Shown piece by piece: positions 1-8,154 of a stretch of 64,000 bases of DNA. Position numbers and translations under genes: made by a program. The notes below the pieces were generated by a model. The model saw nothing but the letters and a program-made list of their open reading frames with translations. It was not told the DNA's origin and searched no databases. The stretch spans positions 6,207,001 to 6,271,000 of the forward strand of contig NC_021237.1 of assembly GCF_000397205.1 (NCBI RefSeq), in the 5' to 3' direction. The stretch is from Pseudomonas protegens CHA0. GTDB lineage: Bacteria > Pseudomonadota > Gammaproteobacteria > Pseudomonadales > Pseudomonadaceae. Each line of letters begins with the position of its first letter. Positions within the stretch are counted from its first letter, which is position 1.

Positions 1-377
1 GCGGCACCTGGTCGATGCCGAACAGGTCCTCCAGGGCGCCGTGATAGCCGGCATAGGCCCCGACACTCTTGGCAATATCGATGGCGCTGCCGCCGCCCAG
101 GCCGATCAGCCCGTCATGCCCACCCTCGCGGTACACCTGCATGCAGTCCTCGACGATAGCGATTTCCGGATCGGGCTGCACCCGGTCGAAGACTTCGTAA
201 CTGCGTTCCCCCAGGTGGGCCAGCGCCAGCTCCACCGTGCCGGACCTGAGCAGGGCAGTATCGGTGACGATCAGCGGGTTATCGACATCCAGGCGGGTCA
301 GCTCGGCAGCCAGTTGCTCGATGGCGGTGCTGCCGGTCAGCAATTTATGGGCGATCTTGAAAGAGGAAATACTCATG
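1..377 (-). CDS. Iron-containing alcohol dehydrogenase, N-terminal part (cut by window edge)
   Basis: Only the first ~125 residues lie in the window; the gene continues past base 1. It begins MSISSFKIAHKLLTG and carries the nucleotide-binding motif GLGGGSAIDIAK of the group III iron-dependent alcohol dehydrogenases, which oxidise primary alcohols with NAD. The N-terminus is closely related to the complete dehydrogenase at 2013-3161 (same MSIS-FKIA start, same NPLIVTD, SGTV-LALAHLG and GGHDGLIGLGGGSAIDIAK blocks), so the two are paralogues on either side of the permease gene. The ATG at 377 was chosen because the paralogue starts at the same residue. The metal ligands lie outside the window. 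Substrate unknown. Confidence 0.85.
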
Positions 378-493
378 TGCGCAGCCTCTTATATAAAGGT
401 GGGAGCCGGCACAAGCGTAGCTGGGGATTGCGCAACCGGGCTGTCGCGATGCCCGATCGGCATCACGACAGTGCTCACGTTACCCGCGAAGGC

Positions 494-1939
494 TCATGCC
501 ACCTCGCTTTCCACCGCCCGGGCGGGCTTGGCCTGGGGCCCTGGCTGGGCACCCGGGACGGGAGTTGCGTCCGCGGCGCCCAGGTCCTTGCTGAAAGTCC
601 GGTCGTTCTCGCCCTTGAAGAAGTTCTTGCCGTAGATCAGCAGGCACAGCACCACGCCAATGGCAAAGCCCCAACTGGCGCCCTTGATCGCCAGCACTGC
701 ACCGATCACCCCTGCGATGCCCAGGTCACGCTGGCTACGGGCCTCGAGAATGCCCAGGCGCACGCTGACGTAACCCTGGATCAGCAAGGTCAGCGCCAGC
801 GCGACCCCGAGAATCGGCTGCACCAGGGTCACTACCGGCAACAGCAGCAAGCCGGTGTTGGTGCCCCAACGGAACGAGCCCATGCCGCCATAGATCGACT
901 TCATGGCCTTGGGCCCGCCCTTGAAGCGCTCGATCACCACCACCAGCATCGCCGCCCATTTCGGCCCGCACATGGCAATGTCCGGACCGAAGATGCTCAT
1001 GAATGCGTTGCGCCCGCCGAAGATCAGGTGCGAGCGGTCCGGGTCGTAGTCGACCTTTTCGTCGGTGCGGATCTGCTCGGCCTCGTCCAGCAACACCTTG
1101 GCGCTGAGCACATCGCCAAAGACGATGATGTACACCGCGAGCATGGTTGGCAGCGCGCTGATGAACATCGACAGCGGCGGCATGCCCAGGCCGAACACGG
1201 TGTAGTTGTTCCACAGGCCGATGAAGTCCGGCTTGCTCAGGCCCCACTGGATGGTCGGCCACGGCGCTTCACCGAACAGCGGCGCCAGCACTACCGCCAG
1301 CAGGATGATCGGCAGGATGCCCAGCTTGGCGAAGTTCCACCAGAAGCGGTTGCGCAGCTTGAGCTGGGCAAAATGCTGGGAAAAGATCAGGTAGAAGGCA
1401 ATGCCGATGGCGATGGAAATGGTCCAGGGAAAGCTGTCGAATTTGCCGCCCACCTGGAACACCGCGGTCACCGCACTGAGCCCGGCGCCGACAATGATTC
1501 CCGACTTGATCGCCGAGGGCACGAAGCCCACCACCTTGCGTGCCATGCCGGTGGCCCCCAGGGCGATGGAGAACACCCCGAGCATCAGCTGGAAGGCAAT
1601 CAGCGCGTGGACACGCTCCGGGCCCACGGGAAACTGCGCGCAATAGGCCATCAGCAGCGGCACTGCCGGGGTGATCCAGCCGGGCACCACGGGGTCGCCC
1701 AGCAGATGGTGGGCCAGGTACAACAGGCCGTTGAGCATGACCACGGCCAGGGCCATCTCGAAGGGCATGCCGAGGAACTCGGTCATCAGTGGAATGGCCG
1801 CCAGGTCGACGGCGCACATCAGCAAGCCTTGCAGGTAGTCCGGCAGCTCGAATTTGTAGTGGATAAAGGGCAAACGCACCTTGAACGGGCCAAGGGCGAT
1901 GTACGGCGTTTCGTGCCGAGTGTCGGAAGGCGTTGGCAT
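494..1939 (-). CDS. NCS2-like (xanthine/uracil permease-type) membrane transporter
   Basis: This is a ~481-residue polytopic membrane protein with about a dozen hydrophobic segments, beginning MPTPSDTRHETPYIALGPFKV. An upstream in-frame start would add 22 proline-rich residues that do not look like part of the protein. The middle region, around FGDVLSAKVLLDEAEQIRTDEKVDYDPD, and the repeated glycine-rich helices resemble nucleobase:cation symporter-2 permeases, but the match is loose and I cannot name the substrate. It lies between two paralogous alcohol dehydrogenases on the same strand, about 70 bases after the stop of the second, so all three are probably co-transcribed. The context suggests it imports a substrate linked to the dehydrogenases. 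The C-terminal tail is rich in Ala/Pro and probably disordered. Confidence 0.7.
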   Translation of the reverse strand: MPTPSDTRHETPYIALGPFKVRLPFIHYKFELPDYLQGLLMCAVDLAAIPLMTEFLGMPFEMALAVVMLNGLLYLAHHLLGDPVVPGWITPAVPLLMAYCAQFPVGPERVHALIAFQLMLGVFSIALGATGMARKVVGFVPSAIKSGIIVGAGLSAVTAVFQVGGKFDSFPWTISIAIGIAFYLIFSQHFAQLKLRNRFWWNFAKLGILPIILLAVVLAPLFGEAPWPTIQWGLSKPDFIGLWNNYTVFGLGMPPLSMFISALPTMLAVYIIVFGDVLSAKVLLDEAEQIRTDEKVDYDPDRSHLIFGGRNAFMSIFGPDIAMCGPKWAAMLVVVIERFKGGPKAMKSIYGGMGSFRWGTNTGLLLLPVVTLVQPILGVALALTLLIQGYVSVRLGILEARSQRDLGIAGVIGAVLAIKGASWGFAIGVVLCLLIYGKNFFKGENDRTFSKDLGAADATPVPGAQPGPQAKPARAVESEVA

Positions 1940-2012
1940 CAACTGCACCTGTCTTATTGGTATTGGTGGCGGTGTAAAGCGGCCCGCGCCAGTTGGCACG
2001 GGCAAGGATCGA

Positions 2013-3161
2013 TCAATAGGCAGCCCGGTAGATCTGCTCGATATCGCCGGGGCTCAGTTGGCGCGGGTTGTTGCGCATCAGCCGCTGGATACCCGCCGCT
2101 TCCACGGCCATGGCCGGGATCGCGTCCTCGGGCACACCGAAGCTGCGCATGCCCGTGGGGATGTCCACCGCAGCGCACAGCGCAGCCATGGCCTGGACCG
2201 CCTGCTCTGCGGCCTGGCCATCACTGAGCCCGGCGATCGGCAGGTCCATGGCCTGGGCGATATCGCGAAAGCGCTCGACACAGGCCATCTTGTTCCAGGC
2301 CATGACGTAGGGCAGTAGCAGCGCGTTGCTCACCCCGTGGGCGATATTGAAGCGCCCGCCCAGGGGATAGGCCAGGGCATGCACTGCACCGACTCCGGCA
2401 TTGCCGAAGGCCATGCCGGCCATCAGGCTGGCGGTGGCCATGTCTTCCCGGGCCTGCAGGTTGGCCGGGTTGGCGTAGGCCTTGGGCAGCGCCCTGACGA
2501 TCAGGCGGATCGCGCCCAGGGCCAGGGAGTCGGTGATCGGCGAACCGTTGAGCGACAGGTAGGACTCCACCGCATGCACCAGCGCGTCGACGCCACTGGC
2601 GGCGGTGACGCTGCGCGGGCAGGTCAGGGTCATCACCGGGCTCACCAGCGCTACGTCCGGCAGCAGGTAATCGCTGACGATGCCCTTTTTCAACTGGGCC
2701 ACCTTGTCCGAGAGGATCGCCACGTTGGTCACCTCCGAACCGGTGCCCGCAGTAGTAGGAATGGCAATCAGCGGCGGCCCCTTGCGCTGCACCTGATCCA
2801 CCCCGAACAGTTCTTCCAGCGCGCCTTCATGGCCGGCGAACGCCGCCACCGCCTTGGCGATATCAATGGCGCTGCCGCCGCCCAGGCCGATCAGGCCATC
2901 GTGGCCACCGGCCCGGTAAGCCTGGGTGCAGGCCTGGACTATGGCGATTTCCGGCTCCGGCTGGACCTCGTCGAAGATCCGGTAGGCGCGCCCGCCCAGG
3001 TGGGCCAGGGCCAGATCGACGGTGCCGGACTTGACCAGGATCGCATCGGTGACGATCAGCGGGTTGCTGATCTGCAGGCGCGCCAGTTCGGCGTCCAGCT
3101 GCTCGATGGCGCCCTGGCCGGTAATCAGTTTGTTGGCAATCTTGAACGCAGAGATACTCAT
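2013..3161 (-). CDS. Iron-containing alcohol dehydrogenase
   Basis: This is a 382-residue group III alcohol dehydrogenase, the usual family length, expected to be cytoplasmic and NAD-dependent. Visible features are the NAD-binding GGGSAIDIAK at about residue 95, TTAGTGSEVTNVAI, the metal-ligand region DALVHAVESYLS, and GAVHALAYPLGGRFNIAHG with the conserved histidines. The start at 3161 (MSISAFKIANK) is preferred over a start 30 bases upstream because the paralogue at the window edge begins at the same place. A good -24/-12 promoter sits ~75 bases upstream, and a sigma-54 activator gene is next. With the permease and the second dehydrogenase downstream it probably forms one operon. The alcohol or aldehyde substrate cannot be read from the sequence. 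Confidence 0.9.
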   Translation of the reverse strand: MSISAFKIANKLITGQGAIEQLDAELARLQISNPLIVTDAILVKSGTVDLALAHLGGRAYRIFDEVQPEPEIAIVQACTQAYRAGGHDGLIGLGGGSAIDIAKAVAAFAGHEGALEELFGVDQVQRKGPPLIAIPTTAGTGSEVTNVAILSDKVAQLKKGIVSDYLLPDVALVSPVMTLTCPRSVTAASGVDALVHAVESYLSLNGSPITDSLALGAIRLIVRALPKAYANPANLQAREDMATASLMAGMAFGNAGVGAVHALAYPLGGRFNIAHGVSNALLLPYVMAWNKMACVERFRDIAQAMDLPIAGLSDGQAAEQAVQAMAALCAAVDIPTGMRSFGVPEDAIPAMAVEAAGIQRLMRNNPRQLSPGDIEQIYRAAY

Positions 3162-3236
3162 CAGCTCGGCCTTGTTTAATTGTTGTGGCAAGAGCGCCGT
3201 CAGGCGGCCACTCTCGAATGGGCTCGCAGGCTGTAG

Positions 3237-3252
3237 AGCGAAAGCTGTGCCA
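3237..3252 (-). promoter_or_regulatory. Candidate sigma-54 (-24/-12) promoter
   Basis: Read on the minus strand the bases are TGGCACAGCTTTCGCT. Compared with the RpoN consensus TGGCAC-N5-TTGCW there is one mismatch in the -12 element, and the invariant GG and GC have the correct 10-base separation. It lies about 75 bases before the dehydrogenase start at 3161 and next to an RpoN-activator gene. No transcript data were available. Confidence 0.6.
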
Positions 3253-3358
3253 AGATACGCAAAGCCTTGATCTACAAGGCTCTGGAAGGAAATCCAGGGG
3301 AATGACCGGGCCGTCGCGATTGAATTGCTGATCGCTGCAGGCAGCTCTGATCAGAATC

Positions 3359-4753
3359 CTAATCAGAGTGTTCCCAGCGCTTCATCTTCTGCACCACCGT
3401 GGCCTGGCTCACCCCCAGCGCCTTGGCGGCCAGGCGGGTGGTCTTGTGCAGTTGCAGGGCCGCGCGAATCGCCTGGCGCTCGGCGTTCTCCAGCACCTTG
3501 CGCAGCGGCAGGCGGCTGTCGTCGGTGTTGCGGGCCTGTTGCTCGATCAGGTCCTCCGGCAGGTCCAGGGCCTCTATCACCTGGCCGGAGCAGGTCACCA
3601 CCAGGCGCTCCACCACGTTGATCAGCTCGCGGATGTTCCCCGGCCAGGCGTACTCGCCCAGCAGTTCCAGGGCTTCCAGGCTCCACTGCACCTGACGCTG
3701 ATAGCGCTGGTTGAAGTGCTCCAGGTAGTACTCCAGCAAGGGGCCGATTTCCTCGCTGCGCTCGCGCAGGGCCGGGATCGCGATGGGCACCACATTCAGG
3801 CGGTAATACAGGTCGGCGCGGAACTTGCCCTCGGCCACCCGCTGCTTGAGGTCGTGATGGGTGGCGCTGATGATGCGCACATCCACCTCCTTGAGCTCCA
3901 GGCCGCCCACCGGAATGAAGCGGTTCTCTTCGATGACCTTGAGCAGCTTGACCTGCACCGCCAGGGGCAGATCGCCGATCTCATCGAGAAACAGCGTACC
4001 GTTGTGTGCCAGTTCCAGCAGCCCGCGCTTGCCCTTGCTGCCAGCACCGGTGAAGGCACCCGGGGCATAGCCGAACAGCTCGGCCTCGATCAGGTTCTCC
4101 GGCAGCGCCCCGCAGTTGAGGGCCAGGAACGGTTCGCGGGCACGAGCACTGGCGTTGTGGATAAATTGCGCCACCAGGGTTTTACCCACACCCGTCTCCC
4201 CTTGCAGCAGCACCTTCACGTCGCAGTCGGCCACTTGCCGGGCCTGGGCAAAGACCCGCCCGGAAACCTCCTGGTCGGCCATCAGCGGTGATTGCAACAG
4301 GTCGTCACGCTGGCCCGCATGCAGCCGCGCAGTGCTGGTGCGCAGCTGCTTGAGCTGCTGCAACTCGTCGCGCTCGCGCTTGATGCGCAGCAGCTCGGTC
4401 ATGTCGCGCACGGTGCTGACCACATAGCGAATGCTCTGGTCGGCGGCGAGGATCGGCGTGGCACTGACCAGCAACTTCTTGCCGTGGCTGAGGCTCTGCA
4501 TCACCGACACCGGCCGACCGTCCTGCAGTACCCGTAGTGAAGCGGACTGGGAAATCACCCCGCTCTTCACCAGCTCCTGCATCGGCCGCCCCAGCAGCTC
4601 GGCGCCGTTCAGGCCGGTGAGGCGCTCGTAGGCCTGGTTGACCTTGAGGGTCTGGCCCTGGCCATCGGTGATGTAGACGCCGTCATGCAGCGCATTGAGC
4701 AGCTCTTCGAAACTGGCATCGTTGAAGTTCACCCGCGACTCCACAGTAAGCAT
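3359..4753 (-). CDS. Sigma-54-dependent transcriptional activator (PAS-AAA-HTH)
   Basis: This is a 464-residue enhancer-binding protein. It has an N-terminal PAS domain (about residues 10-130, ending VVSTVRDMTELLRIKRERDEL) in place of a phosphorylatable receiver. The AAA+ domain has Walker A GETGVGKT near residue 186 and the sigma-54-contacting GAFTGA loop near 231 (written ELFGYAPGAFTGA), and is followed by LFLDEIGDLPLAVQVKLLKV. A Fis-type helix-turn-helix closes the protein (RLAAKALGVSQATVVQKMKR). The PAS domain suggests it responds to a small ligand or redox signal rather than a partner kinase. It is on the same strand as the dehydrogenase/permease genes, with a -24/-12 promoter in between, and most likely activates them. 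Confidence 0.9.
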   Translation of the reverse strand: MLTVESRVNFNDASFEELLNALHDGVYITDGQGQTLKVNQAYERLTGLNGAELLGRPMQELVKSGVISQSASLRVLQDGRPVSVMQSLSHGKKLLVSATPILAADQSIRYVVSTVRDMTELLRIKRERDELQQLKQLRTSTARLHAGQRDDLLQSPLMADQEVSGRVFAQARQVADCDVKVLLQGETGVGKTLVAQFIHNASARAREPFLALNCGALPENLIEAELFGYAPGAFTGAGSKGKRGLLELAHNGTLFLDEIGDLPLAVQVKLLKVIEENRFIPVGGLELKEVDVRIISATHHDLKQRVAEGKFRADLYYRLNVVPIAIPALRERSEEIGPLLEYYLEHFNQRYQRQVQWSLEALELLGEYAWPGNIRELINVVERLVVTCSGQVIEALDLPEDLIEQQARNTDDSRLPLRKVLENAERQAIRAALQLHKTTRLAAKALGVSQATVVQKMKRWEHSD

Positions 4754-4834
4754 GGGAAGCGCGCAGTTTACGGGTGAACGACATGCAGAGGGGACGGGGC
4801 GGCCCAGACCTTAGTACAAGGCCGCCCAAGGGGC

Positions 4835-5659
4835 TCAGGCCTGAGCCGTGCGCAGTTTCTCGCTGCGTCCGCGCAGCCATTCCAGGGTCAGCAGCAGGAT
4901 CACCGAGAAGGCGATCAGCAACGTGGCCGCAGCGGCGATGGTCGGGCTGAGGTTCTCGCGGATGCCGCTGAACATCTGCCGCGGCAGGGTGGCCTGCTCC
5001 GGGCCGGCGAGGAACAGGGTCACCACCACTTCATCGAACGAGGTGGCGAAGGCGAACAGCGCGCCACTGATGACCCCGGGGGCGATCAACGGCAAGGTCA
5101 CCCGGCGGAACGTGGTCAGCGGCGAGGCGCCCAGGCTGGCCGCGGCCCGCACCAGGTTGTGGTTGAAGCCCTGCAGGGTTGCCGACACGGTGATGATCAC
5201 GAAGGGCACCCCAAGCACCGCGTGCACGATGATCAGCGAGAAAAAACTGTTGCCCATGCCCAGCGGGGCGAAGAACAGGTAGCTGGCCACACCAATGATC
5301 ACTACCGGTACCACCATCGGCGAAATCACCAGGGCCATCACCAGCGCCTTGCCGGGGAAATCACCGCGGGTCAGGCCGATGGCCGCCAGGGTGCCGAAGA
5401 CCATGGCCAGCAAGGTTGCGGCCGGCGCCACGATGACGCTGTTCTTCAGCGCGCGCATCCACTCGGCAGAGGCGAAGAAGTCCTGGTACCAGTGCAGCGA
5501 AAAGCCCTGCAGCGGGTACACCAGGAAACTGCCGGAGTTGAACGACAGCGGGATGATCACCAGCACCGGCAACACCAGGAACAACAGGATCAAGCCGCAG
5601 AGAATCCGCAAGCTGTAGAACCAGACCCGTTCGACGGGCGACATGTAGGGGCTCAGCAT
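4835..5659 (-). CDS. ABC transporter permease, PotC-like (probable 5-aminovalerate/GABA importer)
   Basis: This 274-residue inner-membrane permease of the spermidine/putrescine (PotC) class has about six membrane helices. The binding-protein-dependent transport EAA motif is visible as LVRAAASLGASPLTTFRRVTLPLIAPG. It is the last gene of a four-gene cluster (ATPase, binding protein, PotB-like permease, PotC-like permease) on the minus strand, 13 bases after the preceding permease. The cluster lies directly downstream of an AgtS/AgtR-like two-component pair. In P. aeruginosa the equivalent locus (PA0602-0606, agtABCD) takes up 5-aminovalerate and GABA, so that substrate is inferred here from context. 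A generic polyamine substrate cannot be excluded. Confidence 0.85.
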   Translation of the reverse strand: MLSPYMSPVERVWFYSLRILCGLILLFLVLPVLVIIPLSFNSGSFLVYPLQGFSLHWYQDFFASAEWMRALKNSVIVAPAATLLAMVFGTLAAIGLTRGDFPGKALVMALVISPMVVPVVIIGVASYLFFAPLGMGNSFFSLIIVHAVLGVPFVIITVSATLQGFNHNLVRAAASLGASPLTTFRRVTLPLIAPGVISGALFAFATSFDEVVVTLFLAGPEQATLPRQMFSGIRENLSPTIAAAATLLIAFSVILLLTLEWLRGRSEKLRTAQA

Positions 5660-5672
5660 TTCGATTCTCTCC

Positions 5673-6920
5673 TTAGCTCAGGCGCAGGCGGCTTGCGCCC
5701 ACCAGCCAGCTGTAAATCAGATAGAGCACGATGGTCGCCAGCAACAGCAGGCCGCCCAGGGCCGTGGCCATGCCCCAGTTGATGCTGGTGTTGGTATAGA
5801 AGGCGACGAAGTAGCTGACCATCTGGTCGTTCGGGCTGCCCAGCAATGCCGGGGTGATGTAGTAACCAATCGCCAGGATGAACACCAGCAGGCAACCAGC
5901 GCCGACCCCGGCGTAGGTCTGCGGGAAATACACCCGCCAGAAGCTGGCGAACGGATGGCAGCCCAGGGAGATCGCCGCACGCATGTAGGTCGGCGAGATG
6001 CCTTTCATCACGCTGTAGATCGGCAGGATCATGAACGGCAACAGGATGTGCACCATGGAGATGTAGACCCCGGTACGGTTGAACACCAGTTCCAGGGGCT
6101 TGTCGATCACCCCCATGGCCAGCAGCGCGCTGTTGATCAGGCCACCCGATTGCAGCAGCACGATCCACGCCGCCACTCGCACCAGGATCGAGGTCCAGAA
6201 CGGCAGCAGCACCAGGATCATCAGAAGGTTGCTCTTGCGCGCCGGCAGGTTGGCCAGCAGGTACGCCAGGGGATAGGCCAGGGCCAGGCAGATGGCGGTG
6301 ATCACCAGGCCCATCCAGAAGGTGCGGGCGAAGATGTCCAGGTAGATGGACTGGTCCGGGGTGGCCGGCGCCAGTTCGCCCAGGTCGTCGATGCGATGGT
6401 CCACCGCCGCCAGCAGGTAGTACGGGGTCAGGCTGCTGGTGTTGCGGCGGATCGCCTGCCAGTAGGCCGGGTCGCCCCAGCGCTCATCCAGGCTTTCCAT
6501 GGCTTCTTTATAGGATTCGGGCTCGGCCTTGAACGGCAGGGCGCGAGCGGTCTTGGTCAGCAGGCTGCGGTAGCCGGCCAACTCCATGTTCAGGCGCTTG
6601 GACAGGTCGCCCAGGGTCTGATTCTTGCGGGCGTCCGCCAGGTCTTCGCTCAACGCCTTGTAGGCCCCTTCAGCGGGCAGGCCACGACCGTCCCAGGCAC
6701 TCACGGCCGCCACAGTACGCGGCATGCCGCCGACCACTTCCGGGTTGCCGACGCTCTTGTACAGCAGCGCCACGATCGGTACCAGGAACACCAGCAGCAG
6801 AAACAGCACCAGGGGCGCGATCAGCGCCTGGGCCTTCCAGCGGTTGACCCGCTCGGCACGGGCCAGCCGCTGCTTGAGGGTCGGGCCGGTGACCGCGTTC
6901 AGGGGAACGGTGATGGTCAT
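5673..6920 (-). CDS. ABC transporter permease, PotB-like, with long periplasmic insertion
   Basis: This is a 415-residue PotB-class permease. The start MTITVPLNAVTGP at 6920 is supported by a GGAG ribosome-binding site 7 bases upstream; a start 33 bases further out lacks one. After the first membrane helix (ALIAPLVLFLLLVFLVPIVALL) there is an unusually long soluble segment of roughly 150 residues before the helices resume at FARTFWMGLVITAICLALAYPLAYLL. This makes it about 120-140 residues longer than E. coli PotB. The EAA motif reads MRAAISLGCHPFASFWRVYFPQTYAG. The insertion would face the periplasm and may contact the binding protein; that is inference. It is co-directional with its partner permease 13 bases away. 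Confidence 0.85.
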   Translation of the reverse strand: MTITVPLNAVTGPTLKQRLARAERVNRWKAQALIAPLVLFLLLVFLVPIVALLYKSVGNPEVVGGMPRTVAAVSAWDGRGLPAEGAYKALSEDLADARKNQTLGDLSKRLNMELAGYRSLLTKTARALPFKAEPESYKEAMESLDERWGDPAYWQAIRRNTSSLTPYYLLAAVDHRIDDLGELAPATPDQSIYLDIFARTFWMGLVITAICLALAYPLAYLLANLPARKSNLLMILVLLPFWTSILVRVAAWIVLLQSGGLINSALLAMGVIDKPLELVFNRTGVYISMVHILLPFMILPIYSVMKGISPTYMRAAISLGCHPFASFWRVYFPQTYAGVGAGCLLVFILAIGYYITPALLGSPNDQMVSYFVAFYTNTSINWGMATALGGLLLLATIVLYLIYSWLVGASRLRLS

Positions 6921-6965
6921 GACAAACTCCGCGAATCGATCTTTCGAATACAAACCACCCGGCGG

Positions 6966-7054
6966 CAGGAGCGGGCTTGGCCGCGCATCGAAGGCTGTGC
7001 TTCACCATCAAGGTTGATGCTGATGACGCCTTCGCGAGCAAGCTCGCTCCTACA
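6966..7054. repeat. Inverted pair of Pseudomonas REP elements (REPIN/BIME-like)
   Basis: Two copies of the common Pseudomonas REP core face each other: GGAGCGGGCTTGGCCGCG at about 6969-6986, and GCGAGCAAGCTCGCTCCTAC at about 7034-7053 in the opposite orientation. They occupy the gap after the binding-protein gene and before the permease gene. REP pairs in this position often stabilise the upstream part of an mRNA so that the binding protein outnumbers the permease; that role is inferred here. Confidence 0.75.
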
Positions 7055-7068
7055 ACGGCAGGGGGTGG

Positions 7069-8112
7069 TTACTTGGCAGCCCAGGCGTTGAAGCGCTGTT
7101 CCAGTTGCTCACCGTTGTCAGCCCAGAAGCTGACGTCGATCTGCACCTGGTTGGCGATGTTTTCCGGAGTGGTCGGCATGTCCTTGAGGATGTCCTTGGC
7201 CAGCAGCGGCACGGCCTGGGTGTTGGCCGGGCCGTAGGCGATATTCTCCGAATAGGTCTTCTGCTGCTGCGGTTGCACCGAGTAGGCGATGAACTTCTTC
7301 GCCGCTTCGGCGCGAGCCTTGTCCAGGCCTTTTGGAATGGCCCAGGCGTCGAAGTCGTAGATGCCGCCGTTCCACACCACTTTCAGGTTGCTTTCCTTCT
7401 GCACCGCGGCGATCCGGCCGTTGTAGGCCGAGCTCATGACCACGTCGCCGGAAGCCAGGTACTGCGGCGGCTGGGCGCCGGCTTCCCACCACTGAATGTA
7501 GGGCTTGAGCTCATCGAGTTTCTTGAAGGCACGGTCCTGGCCATCCTTGCCGGCCAGGACCTTGTACACGTCCTTGGGCGCGACGCCGTCGGCCATCAGG
7601 GCGAACTCCAGGGTGTACTTGGCGCCCTTGCGCAGGCCGCGCTTGCCCGGGAACTGCTTGACGTCCCAGAAATCAGCCCAACTGCTCGGAGCGGTTTTCA
7701 GCTTGTCGGCGTTGTAGGCCAATACCGTGGACCAGACGAAAAAACCCACGCCGCACGGCTGGATCGCGCCCTTGACGTAGTCTTCGCTGTTACCGAACAG
7801 CGCCGGGTCCAGTTGCTCGAACATGTCCTCGTCGCAACCGCGGGACAGTTCCGGGGACTCCACTTCTACCAGGTCCCAGGACACGCTCTTGGTGTCGACC
7901 ATGGCCTTGATCTTGGCCATCTCGCCGTTGTATTCGCCGGCGATGATCTTGCCCTTGCCCGCCGCTTCCCAAGGGGCATAGAAGGCCTTGACCTGGGCCG
8001 CCTTGTTCGCCCCGCCAAAGGACACCACGGTCAGGTCCGGGCCCGCCGCCATGGCGTGCGCCGCACCCATCATGCCCAGTGCCAGGGCGGTGAATTTCAG
8101 GGATCTCAACAT
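7069..8112 (-). CDS. Periplasmic substrate-binding protein of polyamine-type ABC importer
   Basis: This 347-residue secreted protein has a Sec signal peptide MLRSLKFTALALGMMGAAHAMAA, cleaved near residue 22. The mature protein begins DLTVVSFGGANKAAQVKAFYAPWEAA, typical of PotD/PotF-like (SBP_bac_8) binding proteins of about 340-350 residues. It lies 42 bases after the ATPase gene, in the operon below the AgtSR-like pair, and is followed by a REP pair and two permeases. The homologous P. aeruginosa system binds 5-aminovalerate/GABA. This matches the 5-aminovalerate-producing davBA genes elsewhere in this window, but the ligand has not been shown. Confidence 0.88.
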   Translation of the reverse strand: MLRSLKFTALALGMMGAAHAMAAGPDLTVVSFGGANKAAQVKAFYAPWEAAGKGKIIAGEYNGEMAKIKAMVDTKSVSWDLVEVESPELSRGCDEDMFEQLDPALFGNSEDYVKGAIQPCGVGFFVWSTVLAYNADKLKTAPSSWADFWDVKQFPGKRGLRKGAKYTLEFALMADGVAPKDVYKVLAGKDGQDRAFKKLDELKPYIQWWEAGAQPPQYLASGDVVMSSAYNGRIAAVQKESNLKVVWNGGIYDFDAWAIPKGLDKARAEAAKKFIAYSVQPQQQKTYSENIAYGPANTQAVPLLAKDILKDMPTTPENIANQVQIDVSFWADNGEQLEQRFNAWAAK

Positions 8113-8154
8113 TTATTGTGTTCTCCACGTGCAGGTTGGTGTTGCAGGGGGCGA

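Noticed and set aside
448..468. GATGCC/GGCATC dyad after the permease gene
   Set aside because: Only six pairs with no T-run; too weak to call as a terminator or operator.
1985..2010. TTGGCACGGGCAAGG as a second sigma-54 promoter
   Set aside because: It is on the plus strand, pointing away from the permease, and lacks the GC of a -12 element at correct spacing.
41..2227. Long open frame (728 codons) on the plus strand
   Set aside because: It lies antisense to the permease and dehydrogenase genes; His/Gln/Arg-rich composition is the usual shadow of high-GC coding DNA.
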